Positions 8,714 to 17,900 of a stretch of 49,886 nt of DNA are shown piece by piece (positions within the stretch are counted from its first letter, which is position 1; every line of letters starts with the position of its first letter). Where the stretch lies: assembly GCA_015062605.1 (NCBI GenBank), contig SUUI01000014.1, forward strand, positions 1 to 49,886, written 5' to 3'. The position numbers and the translations under genes are program-made. Under the pieces are notes generated by a model. It was not told the DNA's origin. It saw nothing but the letters and a program-made list of their open reading frames with translations, and did not search any database. The DNA is from Eggerthellaceae bacterium. GTDB taxonomy: Bacteria > Actinomycetota > Coriobacteriia > Coriobacteriales > Eggerthellaceae.

Positions 8714-9715
8714 GTGCGCTTTCCGAAAGACATAGTACACGGACGTTTGGGCATCTTGCTTGCAAGCCTCGCCCTCGCGTTCGCATGTCTAACCCCAAGC
8801 ACCGCATTCGCGAGTTTCAGCGATTACTCCACTGCCGATCCGTTCAACGGCGCGGCATCTCGCTCTCAGGATTCGTGGAACTCGTATATGGCATCGATGG
8901 GCGAGGTCATCTTGCCCGGAGAGGTACCTGATGGCACATATAACATCGATGCCATGACTACATCAACGATGTGCTGGCTGTATCCGACCGCCTCGGAGTG
9001 CTCCGGGCGTATCCAGGATCCGCCCTGGTGCCATTGCACTCTCACGGTAAGCGGGGGAACGTTCACCGTGCACTTCTACCTGTCGCAGGCATATACGCAT
9101 ATGCGGTGGGGTACTGCTATTGAGGCGGCTGCCGCTTGTAATGCTGATGGCACGGATGGGGATGGCTACATCTTCGGAAGTCCTTCCCAAGGTTATGTGC
9201 CGCATTATTTCTCGTTGCAGATTCCTGCGCTGAACTGGCCGATGGATGTCGCGACTTATGGTGGCAACAACGCCGATTTCGCAGGCGGTCGCTGGTGGCA
9301 TCGCTTCATCGCGTTCAAGGCGACAGACGAGGTGTATGCTGCCATGAGCGGCACCGATCCGACTCCTGCACCGTCGGGCGACTCAACGCCGAGTGGTGGT
9401 TCAGGCTATAGCGGCTTAATCGATGATATCAATGATCAGATTGCTGCGAATCAAGGTGCAAACAGCGCTGCAACATCGCAGAATGGAGGCGCGCAGGCTG
9501 TTTCCCCTGGTGCGAAGCGGGGCGTGGTCATTACAGGCGTCACGTTCGATACGCAAACGGGAGCAGATGCTGTAGCCAGCGCACCCGAGCTTTCGGGAAA
9601 GGCGCAGTCCCAAGGGCTCTCCCTGTCGCAAATCCTTACGCTCATCATGGCAGGCGCTGTGCTTGCCGGCATTATATTACGTTCGGTTTCATTCGCATTG
9701 GGAAAGAAGAGGTAG
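8714..9715 (+). CDS. secreted, membrane-anchored NEAT-like protein
   Basis: A 333-residue protein starting at GTG 8714; the frame is open further upstream, but that would bury the signal peptide (LGILLASLALAFACLTPSTA). The ribosome site is weak, so translation is probably coupled to the previous gene, which ends 20 bases earlier. The mature region has a PDGTYNID strand, a Cys-rich loop (CWLYP, ECSG, PPWCHC), GGTFTVHFYLSQAYTHMRWG, then NWPMDVATYGG. This strand pattern resembles the NEAT-like modules of its neighbours. A Ser/Gly/Gln linker and a C-terminal helix (about 308-327) anchor it. The four nearby Cys plus His and Met could bind a metal or cofactor (inference). Confidence 0.75.
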   Translation: MRFPKDIVHGRLGILLASLALAFACLTPSTAFASFSDYSTADPFNGAASRSQDSWNSYMASMGEVILPGEVPDGTYNIDAMTTSTMCWLYPTASECSGRIQDPPWCHCTLTVSGGTFTVHFYLSQAYTHMRWGTAIEAAAACNADGTDGDGYIFGSPSQGYVPHYFSLQIPALNWPMDVATYGGNNADFAGGRWWHRFIAFKATDEVYAAMSGTDPTPAPSGDSTPSGGSGYSGLIDDINDQIAANQGANSAATSQNGGAQAVSPGAKRGVVITGVTFDTQTGADAVASAPELSGKAQSQGLSLSQILTLIMAGAVLAGIILRSVSFALGKKR

Positions 9716-9721
9716 GAAACA

Positions 9722-10450
9722 ATGCTTGTTCAGATGCTGCATACGATTTCGAGTGCATTGCAGATACCGGTCATCGTGCTGCTGATTGTGCTCACCATCG
9801 CCATGGTGGTCATCATCGGCATGTTGATCGCTGAGCTGTTCACAGAGAGACGCTACTTCAAGCTTGATTTGCCTGTGCTTATCGACGATCTGGGCGCTGA
9901 CGAGAATCCTGTCGAGGTCATCGAGGATGCAGATTTGCTGCTGCGCCAGAAGCAGGCCCTGCTCGAATTGCTGCGGCATCCGCACGCGAAGGAGTCCCAA
10001 CGCGAGTCGATGGCCGTAAACTTGGTTGCGAGCGAGCGGAACATCTATGACACCCGTACGAAGGTAACCGACTTCATCGCGAAGGTCGCGCCGATGCTCG
10101 GTCTGATGGGTACGCTCATCCCGCTTGGTCCTGGCATCGTTTCCATCGGCACGGGTGATACTTCGCTTCTGTCAGAAAGCCTGCTCGTCGCGTTCGACAC
10201 GACCATCCTCGGCTTGATCGTCGGCGCGCTCGCGTTGTTCGTATCGGCAGTGCGTAAATCGTGGTATGCGAAGTACATGGCGGCATTTGAGGCAGCGATG
10301 GAATGCGTTCTTGAGAGGGCGAATGAGTTGGCGGCCACACCACAACGTTCGAGCGTGAAAGTTCCAGCGGCGCAAAGCGCAGTTCCGTCATGGATGGAAA
10401 GGCGCGATGATGACGTGTCCATTCCGCGTGGGTCCATACAGGAAGGATAA
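9722..10450 (+). CDS. MotA/TolQ/ExbB-type proton-channel subunit
   Basis: A 242-residue membrane protein. One helix lies near the N-terminus (about 10-38), followed by a cytoplasmic helical stretch of about 75 residues and a helical pair at about 118-175 (APMLGLMGTLIPLGPGI and DTTILGLIVGALALFVSAV). LGLMGT and the DTT/TILG segment are hallmarks of the family, which uses proton or sodium flow to energise partner proteins. ATG follows AGGAAAC and is six bases after the previous stop. The next gene supplies an ExbD-like partner. Gram-negative ExbB energises outer-membrane transport; here its neighbours are surface proteins of a monoderm. Confidence 0.9.
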   Translation: MLVQMLHTISSALQIPVIVLLIVLTIAMVVIIGMLIAELFTERRYFKLDLPVLIDDLGADENPVEVIEDADLLLRQKQALLELLRHPHAKESQRESMAVNLVASERNIYDTRTKVTDFIAKVAPMLGLMGTLIPLGPGIVSIGTGDTSLLSESLLVAFDTTILGLIVGALALFVSAVRKSWYAKYMAAFEAAMECVLERANELAATPQRSSVKVPAAQSAVPSWMERRDDDVSIPRGSIQEG

Positions 10451-10455
10451 AAACG

Positions 10456-10761
10456 ATGAGGCGTAGATACTCGCATTCGCTCGCAGGTAATCCTCCTGTT
10501 GAAGAGGACGTGAACCCGGGATCGTACATCTTCAATATCGCCGACTGCATGCTCGTGTTGATGCTCGGTTTTCTCGTTGCGCTCATCACGCGCTACAACA
10601 TCGACTTGAATGAGGTTCCGATCCAGTCTGATGACATTATCGGCATTCAGGTTGCGATGGATGCGAACCAAGACGGAGAAGTCGACGACACATACGAGGA
10701 ACGCGGAGCGGTTTACTATGACAAGAGCACGGGGAAGTATTACTTTGTTGCGAACCAATAA
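10456..10761 (+). CDS. DUF2149 protein, ExbD/MotB-like subunit
   Basis: A 101-residue protein with one membrane helix (about 30-46), a short cytoplasmic N-terminus and a small extracellular domain. The helix begins with IADCMLVLMLGFLVAL, closely resembling the DVMLVLL motif of ExbD, whose Asp is the proton-carrying residue; here that is Asp30. The tail has a DANQDGEVDD calcium-loop-like segment and ends in YYFVANQ. ATG has AGGAAGGA upstream and is five bases after the ExbB-like gene. Such pairing is what an ExbBD-type motor needs. DUF2149 has no assigned function that I know of; the ExbD assignment is inferred. Confidence 0.85.
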   Translation: MRRRYSHSLAGNPPVEEDVNPGSYIFNIADCMLVLMLGFLVALITRYNIDLNEVPIQSDDIIGIQVAMDANQDGEVDDTYEERGAVYYDKSTGKYYFVANQ

Positions 10762-11368
10762 TCAAAAAACGTTGTTTACCAGGTGCTTTGCAGCCATTAC
10801 CGTGATGGTATGCGCTGTGCTGCTCTTTTGCGCTTCGACTTTGCATGCGTATGCAGCTGAGGCGGTTGAAGCTCTCGAGCCCGGCAGCTATACCATTGGC
10901 GTGACGATGGCGGGTGGTACGGGCAAGGCGACAGTCGAATCGCCTGCCAAACTCGAGGTTGCTGACGGCAAGGCGTATGCGACGCTTATCTGGAGCAGCG
11001 AGAATTATGATTACATGAAGGTGAACGGCGAGAAGATCATGCCGATCACTCAGAAACCGACTTCGCAATTCAAAGTACCCGTGGGCGCATTCGATACGCC
11101 ACTCGTGATGATCGGCGACACGACCGCCATGGGCAATGCGCACGAGATAGAGTACTCCTTCACATTCGATTCATCGACGCTCAAGAAGACTGCTGGGGCA
11201 GAATCGGCTCAGACGCAGAATCCGCAGACTGGCCAAGCCGCTTCCGGAACAACCGATGCGGATACTGAGACGATCCTCAAGTGGGTAACCATCGGGAGTC
11301 TGGTTGTCGCTCTTATTGCTATCGGCATCACCATCGGCGTGCTGCGCAGCTATCGCAAACGGCGTTGA
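10748..11368 (+). CDS. secreted NEAT-like domain protein, membrane anchored
   Basis: A 206-residue protein. The start is uncertain: TTG at 10748 (or 10745), overlapping the DUF2149 gene by 14 bases, gives a proper signal peptide (FAAITVMVCAVLLFCAST, cleavage near HAYA). The mature part is one NEAT-like domain (EPGSYTIG, GKATVESPAKLEVADGK, YDYMKVNGEKIMP, FKVPVGAFDTP, EIEYSFTFD), a short linker and a C-terminal helix (about 178-198) with a basic end. It is the cleanest copy of the domain seen in the first gene of the operon. Overlap implies translational coupling. A surface ligand-passing role is inferred. Confidence 0.78.
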   Translation: MRTNNQKTLFTRCFAAITVMVCAVLLFCASTLHAYAAEAVEALEPGSYTIGVTMAGGTGKATVESPAKLEVADGKAYATLIWSSENYDYMKVNGEKIMPITQKPTSQFKVPVGAFDTPLVMIGDTTAMGNAHEIEYSFTFDSSTLKKTAGAESAQTQNPQTGQAASGTTDADTETILKWVTIGSLVVALIAIGITIGVLRSYRKRR

Positions 11369-11464
11369 GGAATCTGGAAAGCGTCCAAAACCCTTTAACT
11401 GTTTCTAAGAGAAAGCGGCCTTTGCGATATACGGCAGGCCGGTTCGGGCATGTGGTTGAAACGC

Positions 11465-13564
11465 TTATTCGGGAAGGAATGCCCGCGCATTGAACGCCGA
11501 AAGGGCAATGGTCGACCCATTGTGCGCTGCCGATGAGACTTGTGGTGCGATAATGCCGCCGATACCGAGAACGAGCAAAAGCGAATTGAATGCGATAGTG
11601 AATCGATAGCCGTTCTTCATACGCGTAACGAGAATGCGGCTCAGTTTCCTCAAATCGACAAGAGCATTCAGGTCATCCGACACCAGCGCGATATCAGCCG
11701 CCTCGCGGGCAACCGCGCTCCCTCCGCTCATGGCAATGCTTACATGCGCAGCAGCCAGTGCAGGACCGTCGTTCACCCCATCGCCGATCATAGCAACCTT
11801 GTAACCTTCGGCTTGCAATTGTTGGATGATGGCATGCTTGTCTTCAGGAAGAAGGTCGGCACGATACTCATCGATACCAGCGAGCTTCGCTATCTTTGAG
11901 GCGGTGCGCTCGTTGTCACCCGTGAGCATGACGGTGCGCTTGAAGCCGAGGCTTTTGAGTTCGGACATGACGTGTGCGACATCTGGTTTAAGCGGATCTT
12001 CAACGTAGATGACCCCGACAAGCTGCCCATCGATGGCTAAGAGCAACGGCGATGACCCTGCCGCTTTTCGATGAATCTTTTGAAGCAGCTTCTGTGGAAT
12101 GACGACCCCCTCGTCTTCAACGATGAAGTGCTCGCTGCCAATAACGGCCCGCTTGCCATTGATGCTCGAAGCAATGCCGTGTGCAACGATATATTCGACT
12201 TCCGCGTGCTTCTCACGATGCTCGAGGCCCTCTTCAAGTGCCTTGTTGACCACGGCGCGTGCGACGGGATGCGGGAAATGCTCCTCGAGGCATGCTGCGA
12301 ATCGGAGCACTTCGTCGGTGGACTCATCGCAATAGGATTCCACACAGCAGACGCTTGGTTCTGCTGCGGTCAAGGTGCCAGTCTTGTCGAACACGATGAC
12401 GTCGGCATCGGCGATGGCTTCGAAGAAACGCGAACCTTTTACGATGAATCCTCGCTTCGCGCTTTCGCGCTGTGCGGCCATGACGGCGATCGCCCCCGAA
12501 AGTCTTAGCGCACACGAGTAATCCACCATGAGCGCCGCAGCCGTCTTTGTGAGGTTGCGCGTTGTAAGCGCGACGATGCCTGCAAGCAGGAAATTCCACG
12601 GAACGAGTTTGTCTGCCATGCGCTCGGTGCGCCTCTGACTTGCGGATTTAAGCGCTTCCGCCTGTTCCATCATGCACATGATGGAACGCACTTTGCTTGT
12701 GTTAGGATCGTCGGTGACGAGGATGCGAATCTCGCCTTCCTCGATGGCGGTGCCCGCATAGACAGAGTCCCCGGCGGCGCGAGGGATGGCGAGTGGTTCG
12801 CCTGTAAGCGAGCTTTGGTTCACCTCAGCGTAACCGTCGATGACCTTCCCATCGACGGGGATGGAATCGCCGAGTCGCGCGATAATCACGTCTCCGGGAT
12901 TCAAATCGTCGATGGGAACCTCGATCTCAACATCGCCTTCGAGTTTGCGTGCATTGCTCGGGATGTCCATAAGGCTCCGCGCGAGGCTGCTCTCAGAACG
13001 TCGCTGGGTGTAATCCTCCATGGCCTCGCCAACGTGCAAGAGATACATGGAGCTTCCCGCGCTCGAGCCTTTGCCTTGTAAAAAGCCCATGGCGATGGCT
13101 GCACCATCGAGAACAGGCACATCAAGGCGTCGCGCACGCAGCGAGGCAAGGGCGGCACGCCAAAACGGGATGGCATGCCACAATCTCAATACCGTCTTGA
13201 TAGGCTGGGGGAGGAGGATCCTTCGCGCGAAATGCCATACCGTCATACGGGCGAGTTGCGAGAACAGATGCCTCGGTCTTGGCGCGAGCGCCAATGAGTC
13301 AGTTGGCTTCCATGCAGCTATCTGTTCTCGCTGCAAGGTACTCAATGTCCCCAAAACGGCATCGCGGGAATCATTCAACGAATACTTATCCGTTGCGCAG
13401 AAACGGATGGCGAGCGTTCCAGTCTTCGGGTAGGCGACACATCGTGTCACGAACGGCTCGCTGGAAATGATCTCCTCGAGTGCAACGGCGTGATCTTCCG
13501 GAATCTTTCCGTGCAAGCTGACGCGGATGCGTCCTGGTACGCTATGTACGATGGAATATTTCAT
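11465..13564 (-). CDS. P1B-type metal ATPase lacking the CPC motif
   Basis: A 699-residue P-type ATPase. The N-terminus (HSVPGRIRVSL) is an HMA-like fold without CxxC. Actuator TGEP (SSLTGEPLAIP), phosphorylation DKTGTLT near residue 393, HP motif (HFPHPVARA) and hinge GDGVNDGPAL are all present. The membrane metal site reads DYSCALRLSG instead of CPC, so copper or zinc specificity by the usual rule does not hold. Architecture and partner match mycobacterial CtpC/CtpG/CtpV-type pumps with a small PacL partner. The gene for such a partner ends 20 bases upstream. The transported metal is unknown (Mn, Zn or Fe are candidates from the family). Confidence 0.9.
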   Translation of the reverse strand: MKYSIVHSVPGRIRVSLHGKIPEDHAVALEEIISSEPFVTRCVAYPKTGTLAIRFCATDKYSLNDSRDAVLGTLSTLQREQIAAWKPTDSLALAPRPRHLFSQLARMTVWHFARRILLPQPIKTVLRLWHAIPFWRAALASLRARRLDVPVLDGAAIAMGFLQGKGSSAGSSMYLLHVGEAMEDYTQRRSESSLARSLMDIPSNARKLEGDVEIEVPIDDLNPGDVIIARLGDSIPVDGKVIDGYAEVNQSSLTGEPLAIPRAAGDSVYAGTAIEEGEIRILVTDDPNTSKVRSIMCMMEQAEALKSASQRRTERMADKLVPWNFLLAGIVALTTRNLTKTAAALMVDYSCALRLSGAIAVMAAQRESAKRGFIVKGSRFFEAIADADVIVFDKTGTLTAAEPSVCCVESYCDESTDEVLRFAACLEEHFPHPVARAVVNKALEEGLEHREKHAEVEYIVAHGIASSINGKRAVIGSEHFIVEDEGVVIPQKLLQKIHRKAAGSSPLLLAIDGQLVGVIYVEDPLKPDVAHVMSELKSLGFKRTVMLTGDNERTASKIAKLAGIDEYRADLLPEDKHAIIQQLQAEGYKVAMIGDGVNDGPALAAAHVSIAMSGGSAVAREAADIALVSDDLNALVDLRKLSRILVTRMKNGYRFTIAFNSLLLVLGIGGIIAPQVSSAAHNGSTIALSAFNARAFLPE

Positions 13565-13584
13565 TGAAGATGAAACGAGTTGAT

Positions 13585-13887
13585 TTACTCGGCTTCAGCA
13601 GCCTTCGTCTTCTTTGCGCGTGCACGCGTGATCTTTTTAGCGGGTGCTTTTGCTTCCTCGACAACTACCACGTCTTCGCTTTGCGCGTCCTTCTCGTACT
13701 CGGCTTCTGCCATAAGGTCATCGAATTCTGCCTTAGCCTCTTCGATGAGGGTTTCGCACTGGTCTTTGGCTTTCATGCCCTGGACGAGACCTTTCACACA
13801 AGCCTTGCGAACAGGTTTGGATGCGATTACTTTCATGCCAGCGGTTCCCGCCAAAAAACCCAGGCCTACCAATGCTACGTGATTCAT
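13585..13887 (-). CDS. DUF6110-type / PacL-like small membrane partner of the P-type ATPase
   Basis: A 100-residue protein. A short hydrophobic helix (VALVGLGFLAGTAGMKVI) is followed by KPVRKACVKGLVQGMKAKD, an acidic amphipathic helix (AKAEFDDLMAEAE) and a Lys/Ala-rich tail. The order of helix, KPVRKA-like motif, long helix with VMAEA-like sequence and charged tail matches the DUF1490 PacL proteins, which scaffold and assist metal P-ATPases in mycobacteria. ATG has AAAAGGGG upstream. It is the first gene of a two-gene operon with the ATPase. The His-rich metal-binding tail of PacL1 is missing here. Confidence 0.75.
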   Translation of the reverse strand: MNHVALVGLGFLAGTAGMKVIASKPVRKACVKGLVQGMKAKDQCETLIEEAKAEFDDLMAEAEYEKDAQSEDVVVVEEAKAPAKKITRARAKKTKAAEAE

Positions 13888-14002
13888 GGGATCCCCTTTT
13901 CTCTTTTCGATGCTTCAGCGTCAGTGTCACGCTTCGGCGCACCCATAGCGGCAGAGCATATTCATACCGCTATTCATGCCCAATACAGGTGCTATTGTAT
14001 AA

Positions 14003-14052
14003 AAAAAGTTATATGCATCAAACAAAAAGTTATAGAATACTAACAAAAAGTT
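14003..14052. repeat. three direct repeats at exact 21-bp period
   Basis: AAAAAGTT occurs at 14003-14010, 14024-14031 and 14045-14052; the first two copies continue as AAAAAGTTATA and the last two are preceded by AAC. The step is 21 bases each time, two turns of the helix, so a protein would meet all copies on one face. The array lies 58 bases before the ABC ATPase gene, in the divergent region with the PacL-like gene. LytTR-family regulators bind direct repeats with a GTT core at this spacing; that identification is inference. Confidence 0.7.
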
Positions 14053-14110
14053 CTTGAAAGGTTGTCAGGCAGGGTTGCATGGGTAGTGCATACCTGGCGG
14101 GAGGGACACG

Positions 14111-14890
14111 ATGGGAGATTTCGAGGTTCTAGACACTGAAGCAGATTCTGCAAGCGCATCAGGTTATAAAGACGCTTCCGATTGCGCTGATTCGTTTTTG
14201 ATCGTTAAGGGTTTATGCAAGCATTATGGTGAAGGGGATGCACGACTCGATGTCCTGAAGGACATCGATGTGACGCTTAGGCGCGGCGAGATTTGCGTGT
14301 TGCTCGGGCCTTCCGGTTCGGGTAAATCCACGTTCTTGAATATTATCGGTGGCCTTGAAAAAGCAGATGGCGGATGCGTCATCTGCGATGGGGTCGAGTT
14401 GACAAGCCTTAAGGACAGGCAACTTGGCGAATACCGTCGCCGCGAGCTGGGCTTCGTGTTCCAGTTTTACAATCTCATCAGCGATCTCACCATACGAGAG
14501 AATATCGAAGTGTGTAAGCACATTTCTGATAATCCGCTCGATTTAGATGAGCTTTTGCATTCGCTCGGCTTGTGGGAACATCGCAACAAGTTTCCCGCGC
14601 AGGTGTCAGGTGGACAACAACAGCGTTGCGCTATCGGCCGCGCACTCGTGAAGAACCCTGGACTGTTATTGTGCGATGAGCCCACTGGCGCACTTGACTA
14701 CAAGACTTCCAAAGAGATTCTCGCGCTCATCGAGGATGTCAATCGCCTTTATGGCTGCACGGTCGTCATCGTTACGCATAACGATGCAATCAAGAACATG
14801 TCTCATCGGATTCTGCGTTTGCGTGATGGCGAGCTGGCAGAAAACAGGTTGAACGACAGTCCGATTGCCGCACGCGATTTGGTGTGGTAG
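14111..14890 (+). CDS. ABC transporter ATPase, MacB/LolD type
   Basis: A 259-residue ATPase. Walker A GPSGSGKS (about 78-85), the Q-loop FQFYNLISDLT, signature VSGGQQQR, Walker B and DEPTGALD, and the His switch VTHND are all intact. The family pairs with FtsX-domain permeases and works as a mechanotransmitter or in export of peptides and antimicrobials. The 40 residues before the ABC domain are acidic and unusual. The start has GGGAGG upstream. The permease begins 15 bases after the stop. Regulation probably runs through the 21-bp repeats. Confidence 0.93.
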   Translation: MGDFEVLDTEADSASASGYKDASDCADSFLIVKGLCKHYGEGDARLDVLKDIDVTLRRGEICVLLGPSGSGKSTFLNIIGGLEKADGGCVICDGVELTSLKDRQLGEYRRRELGFVFQFYNLISDLTIRENIEVCKHISDNPLDLDELLHSLGLWEHRNKFPAQVSGGQQQRCAIGRALVKNPGLLLCDEPTGALDYKTSKEILALIEDVNRLYGCTVVIVTHNDAIKNMSHRILRLRDGELAENRLNDSPIAARDLVW

Positions 14891-14905
14891 GGGAGCTGGT
14901 AGTCG

Positions 14906-17900
14906 GTGTCTCCGCTTTCAAAAAGGCTTCCGCGTGAATTCAAAAGCAACTTAGGTAAATGGCTGGGCATCATCATGCTGCTCGTTCTGACTATCTCGCA
15001 GGTTGCGGGTTATCTTATGGCGAGCTCGTCGATGAAGCTTATTCTGAACGCGGTTGACGAGGATTACATTGTCGAGGACGGGCGTTTTACGGCGAACTTC
15101 GAATTGAAGGAGAAGGTTATCTCCGATGTCGAAGCGCTTGGCGTTACGCTGTTCAAAAACTACAGCTACGATGTGCCCTTGAGCGTGAATGGCTCAGATG
15201 CATCCATGACGGCACGCGTGTATAAGAATCGCACGCAGGTTGACCTTGCAGCATATTTCGAGGGTTCCGTTCCGACGGAGGCGAACGAAATCGCCCTCGA
15301 CCGCGTGTTCTGCGTCAACCATGGCATCAATACGGGCGATAGCGTTGAGATCGATGGTATGCCGTTTGTCGTGAGCGGCATCATGTCGCTTGCCGACTAC
15401 CAAGCGATGTTCGAGAAAAATACGGACTTCGTATTCAACGCGCAAACGTTCACGGTTGCACAGGTGTCCGATGAGGGTTTTGCTACGCTCAAGGGCAATA
15501 GCTGCAGTTACACCTATTCGTTCATCATCAATGACCGTACTCTCGATGATGCGGCGCGCATCGATTTCGAGCAGGACATGCTCGACGTTCTCAAAGATTC
15601 GGGTGTGACGCTTTCCGACTTCATAGACCGCGATGCGAATTTCGCCATCGGCTATGCCAAGGAGGATGTCGAGCACGACACCATCATGTGGATGGTCTTG
15701 CTCTATCTGATGATCACCATTCTGGCATTCGTGTTCGTTGTGCTCTCTTCTGCGACGATCGAAGAGGAAAGTGCAGTTATCGGCACGCTTTTGGCGTCGG
15801 GCTATCGGAAAAGCGAGCTTGTCATTCACTACCTGACCCTACCGCTCGTTTCGGGAATCATCGGGGCGGTCATCGGCAATGCGCTCGGCTATGCGTTCTG
15901 TATCGAGATGATGGCAGGGTTGTACTACAACAGCTATAGCCTTCCACCGTATGTGACAACCTGGGATTGGTCGGTATTCGCTCAGTCAACGATCCTGCCG
16001 ATTGCCATTCTGCTTGCGGTGACGCTCGGAGGCCTTTTGCGCAGGTTACGCTGTACCCCGCTGCAGTTTCTGCGTCACGAGATCAGCCGCCGCAGCCGTA
16101 AGGGCGGACGCCAATTGCCTGATGCGCTCAGCTTCTCCACGCGATTCAGGCTGCGCGTGTTCGGCCGCAACATCTCGCATTTCGCAACGCTGTTCGTGGG
16201 CATTCTATTTGCCTCGTTGCTCCTTTTGTTCGGTTTTTGCCTGATGCCGACCATTGAGAACTACGCTTCATCGCTGGCTGAAAGTCTCGTTTCCGAGCAC
16301 ACCTATATTCTGAAGGCGCCCGTTGAGATCGAAGGCACGCCAGAAGAGCGTGAGATGTATGCCGCTGCGTTGAAACTTTCCGATACGGTTGATCTTTCCG
16401 ATATTGATGAAGATGAGGTGGAAAGTAAGCTGTCATCGCTCATTGAGGGCCGCATCGAATCTGATGTTCGAAATCAAGTGGAGCATCTCTTCAACGAGAA
16501 TGCGCTCAGGGGCATCATCGAAAACCAGGTTGGCTCGCTTTTTGATGCCGAGGCATTGGGGAAGGTCATTACCCAAAAGGTGACAGTCGATCTTTCCGAT
16601 GCGAAAATTGCCGAGCTTATAGCGTCCGGTTTCGATGTGAGCAAGCTCGCCTCGGGGGATATAGCCAGCCTTTCAGCGGATGACAAGGCTGTTCTCATCG
16701 AGCATGGTGTGCTTTCTCCGCGCTACGTGAGTCTTGAAGAGTACGGTTTGGGGAGCATCGACATCTTGAATGCATCGGCAGCCAACCTCGGCGACGTGGA
16801 TGCTTCGACTCTCAACTGGAATCTTCTCTTAGCGGACGGAATCATGAGCTCTTCTGTCGTCGATCTTACGTACTATGGATTAGGCACCTTCGATTTAGCG
16901 AAGACAACGGATTTGGACGACTATTTCAATACGGTGGACGTAAGCGGTTTGCAGTGGCAGCGCTTAGTCGATGCGGGCATTCTTACCTCGACGTGGATAG
17001 ACCTTTCCCGATATGGGCTCGGATCGGTTAATCTTGAAAGTTTCGACGAGAACAGCATCTCCATCGATGACATCGATTTCGATGCATTCGATTTCAGCGA
17101 AATCGATTTTAACGACGTTGGTCTTGGCAGCGTCGAATTGGGCGACATGACCAAAAACGAATTTTTCAAGCTCATGCAGCAAGCTTCCAAAATCGATAAG
17201 GATGCAAACCCGGTGAACACGTATGAGAATAGCCCGGAAGTCATAGAGCAGGCCGAGAAATATGTTGTCACATCGCTCGAATTCGATCGCGGCAGCGGCA
17301 ATGGCTACGAGAGCGTGAGCTTATACGGCATCCAGCCAGATTCGCGTTACTATACCGACCTTGAGCTTTCCAGTGATACGATTGCCGCAGGGTATGGCCT
17401 CATGCTGAAGTTCGATCTTAAGGTCGGAGATACCATCCGGTTATTCGATAGGTACGCGAACAAGAACTACGACATGGTCATCGGATCGGTGTGGGGCAGC
17501 GATGGCACCATGAACGTCTATATGCCCTTCGATGCGGTAAACGATTTGGTTGGAAACGATGCCGACTATTTCAGTGGCTATCTGTCGAATGAAGCAATCG
17601 ATTTAGACGCACGCTATGTGGCAAACGATCTCACGCCTGGCGAAATGGACAAGATCGGCGCCCAAATGGAAGACTCCATGGGTGACATGATGATGCTCAT
17701 CGTCGCGATTGCCGTTGTCATCTACATAGTGCTCATGTATCTGCTGACGAAGACGATCATCGAGCGCAGCGCCCGTTCGATTTCTTACATGAAGGTGTTC
17801 GGGTACCGCGACGGCGAGATCAACAGGCTTTATCTGCTGTCGATTTCCGAGGCGGTTGTTTTGTCGCTCATCGTGGCTGTTCCCATCGTCATAGCGCTCA

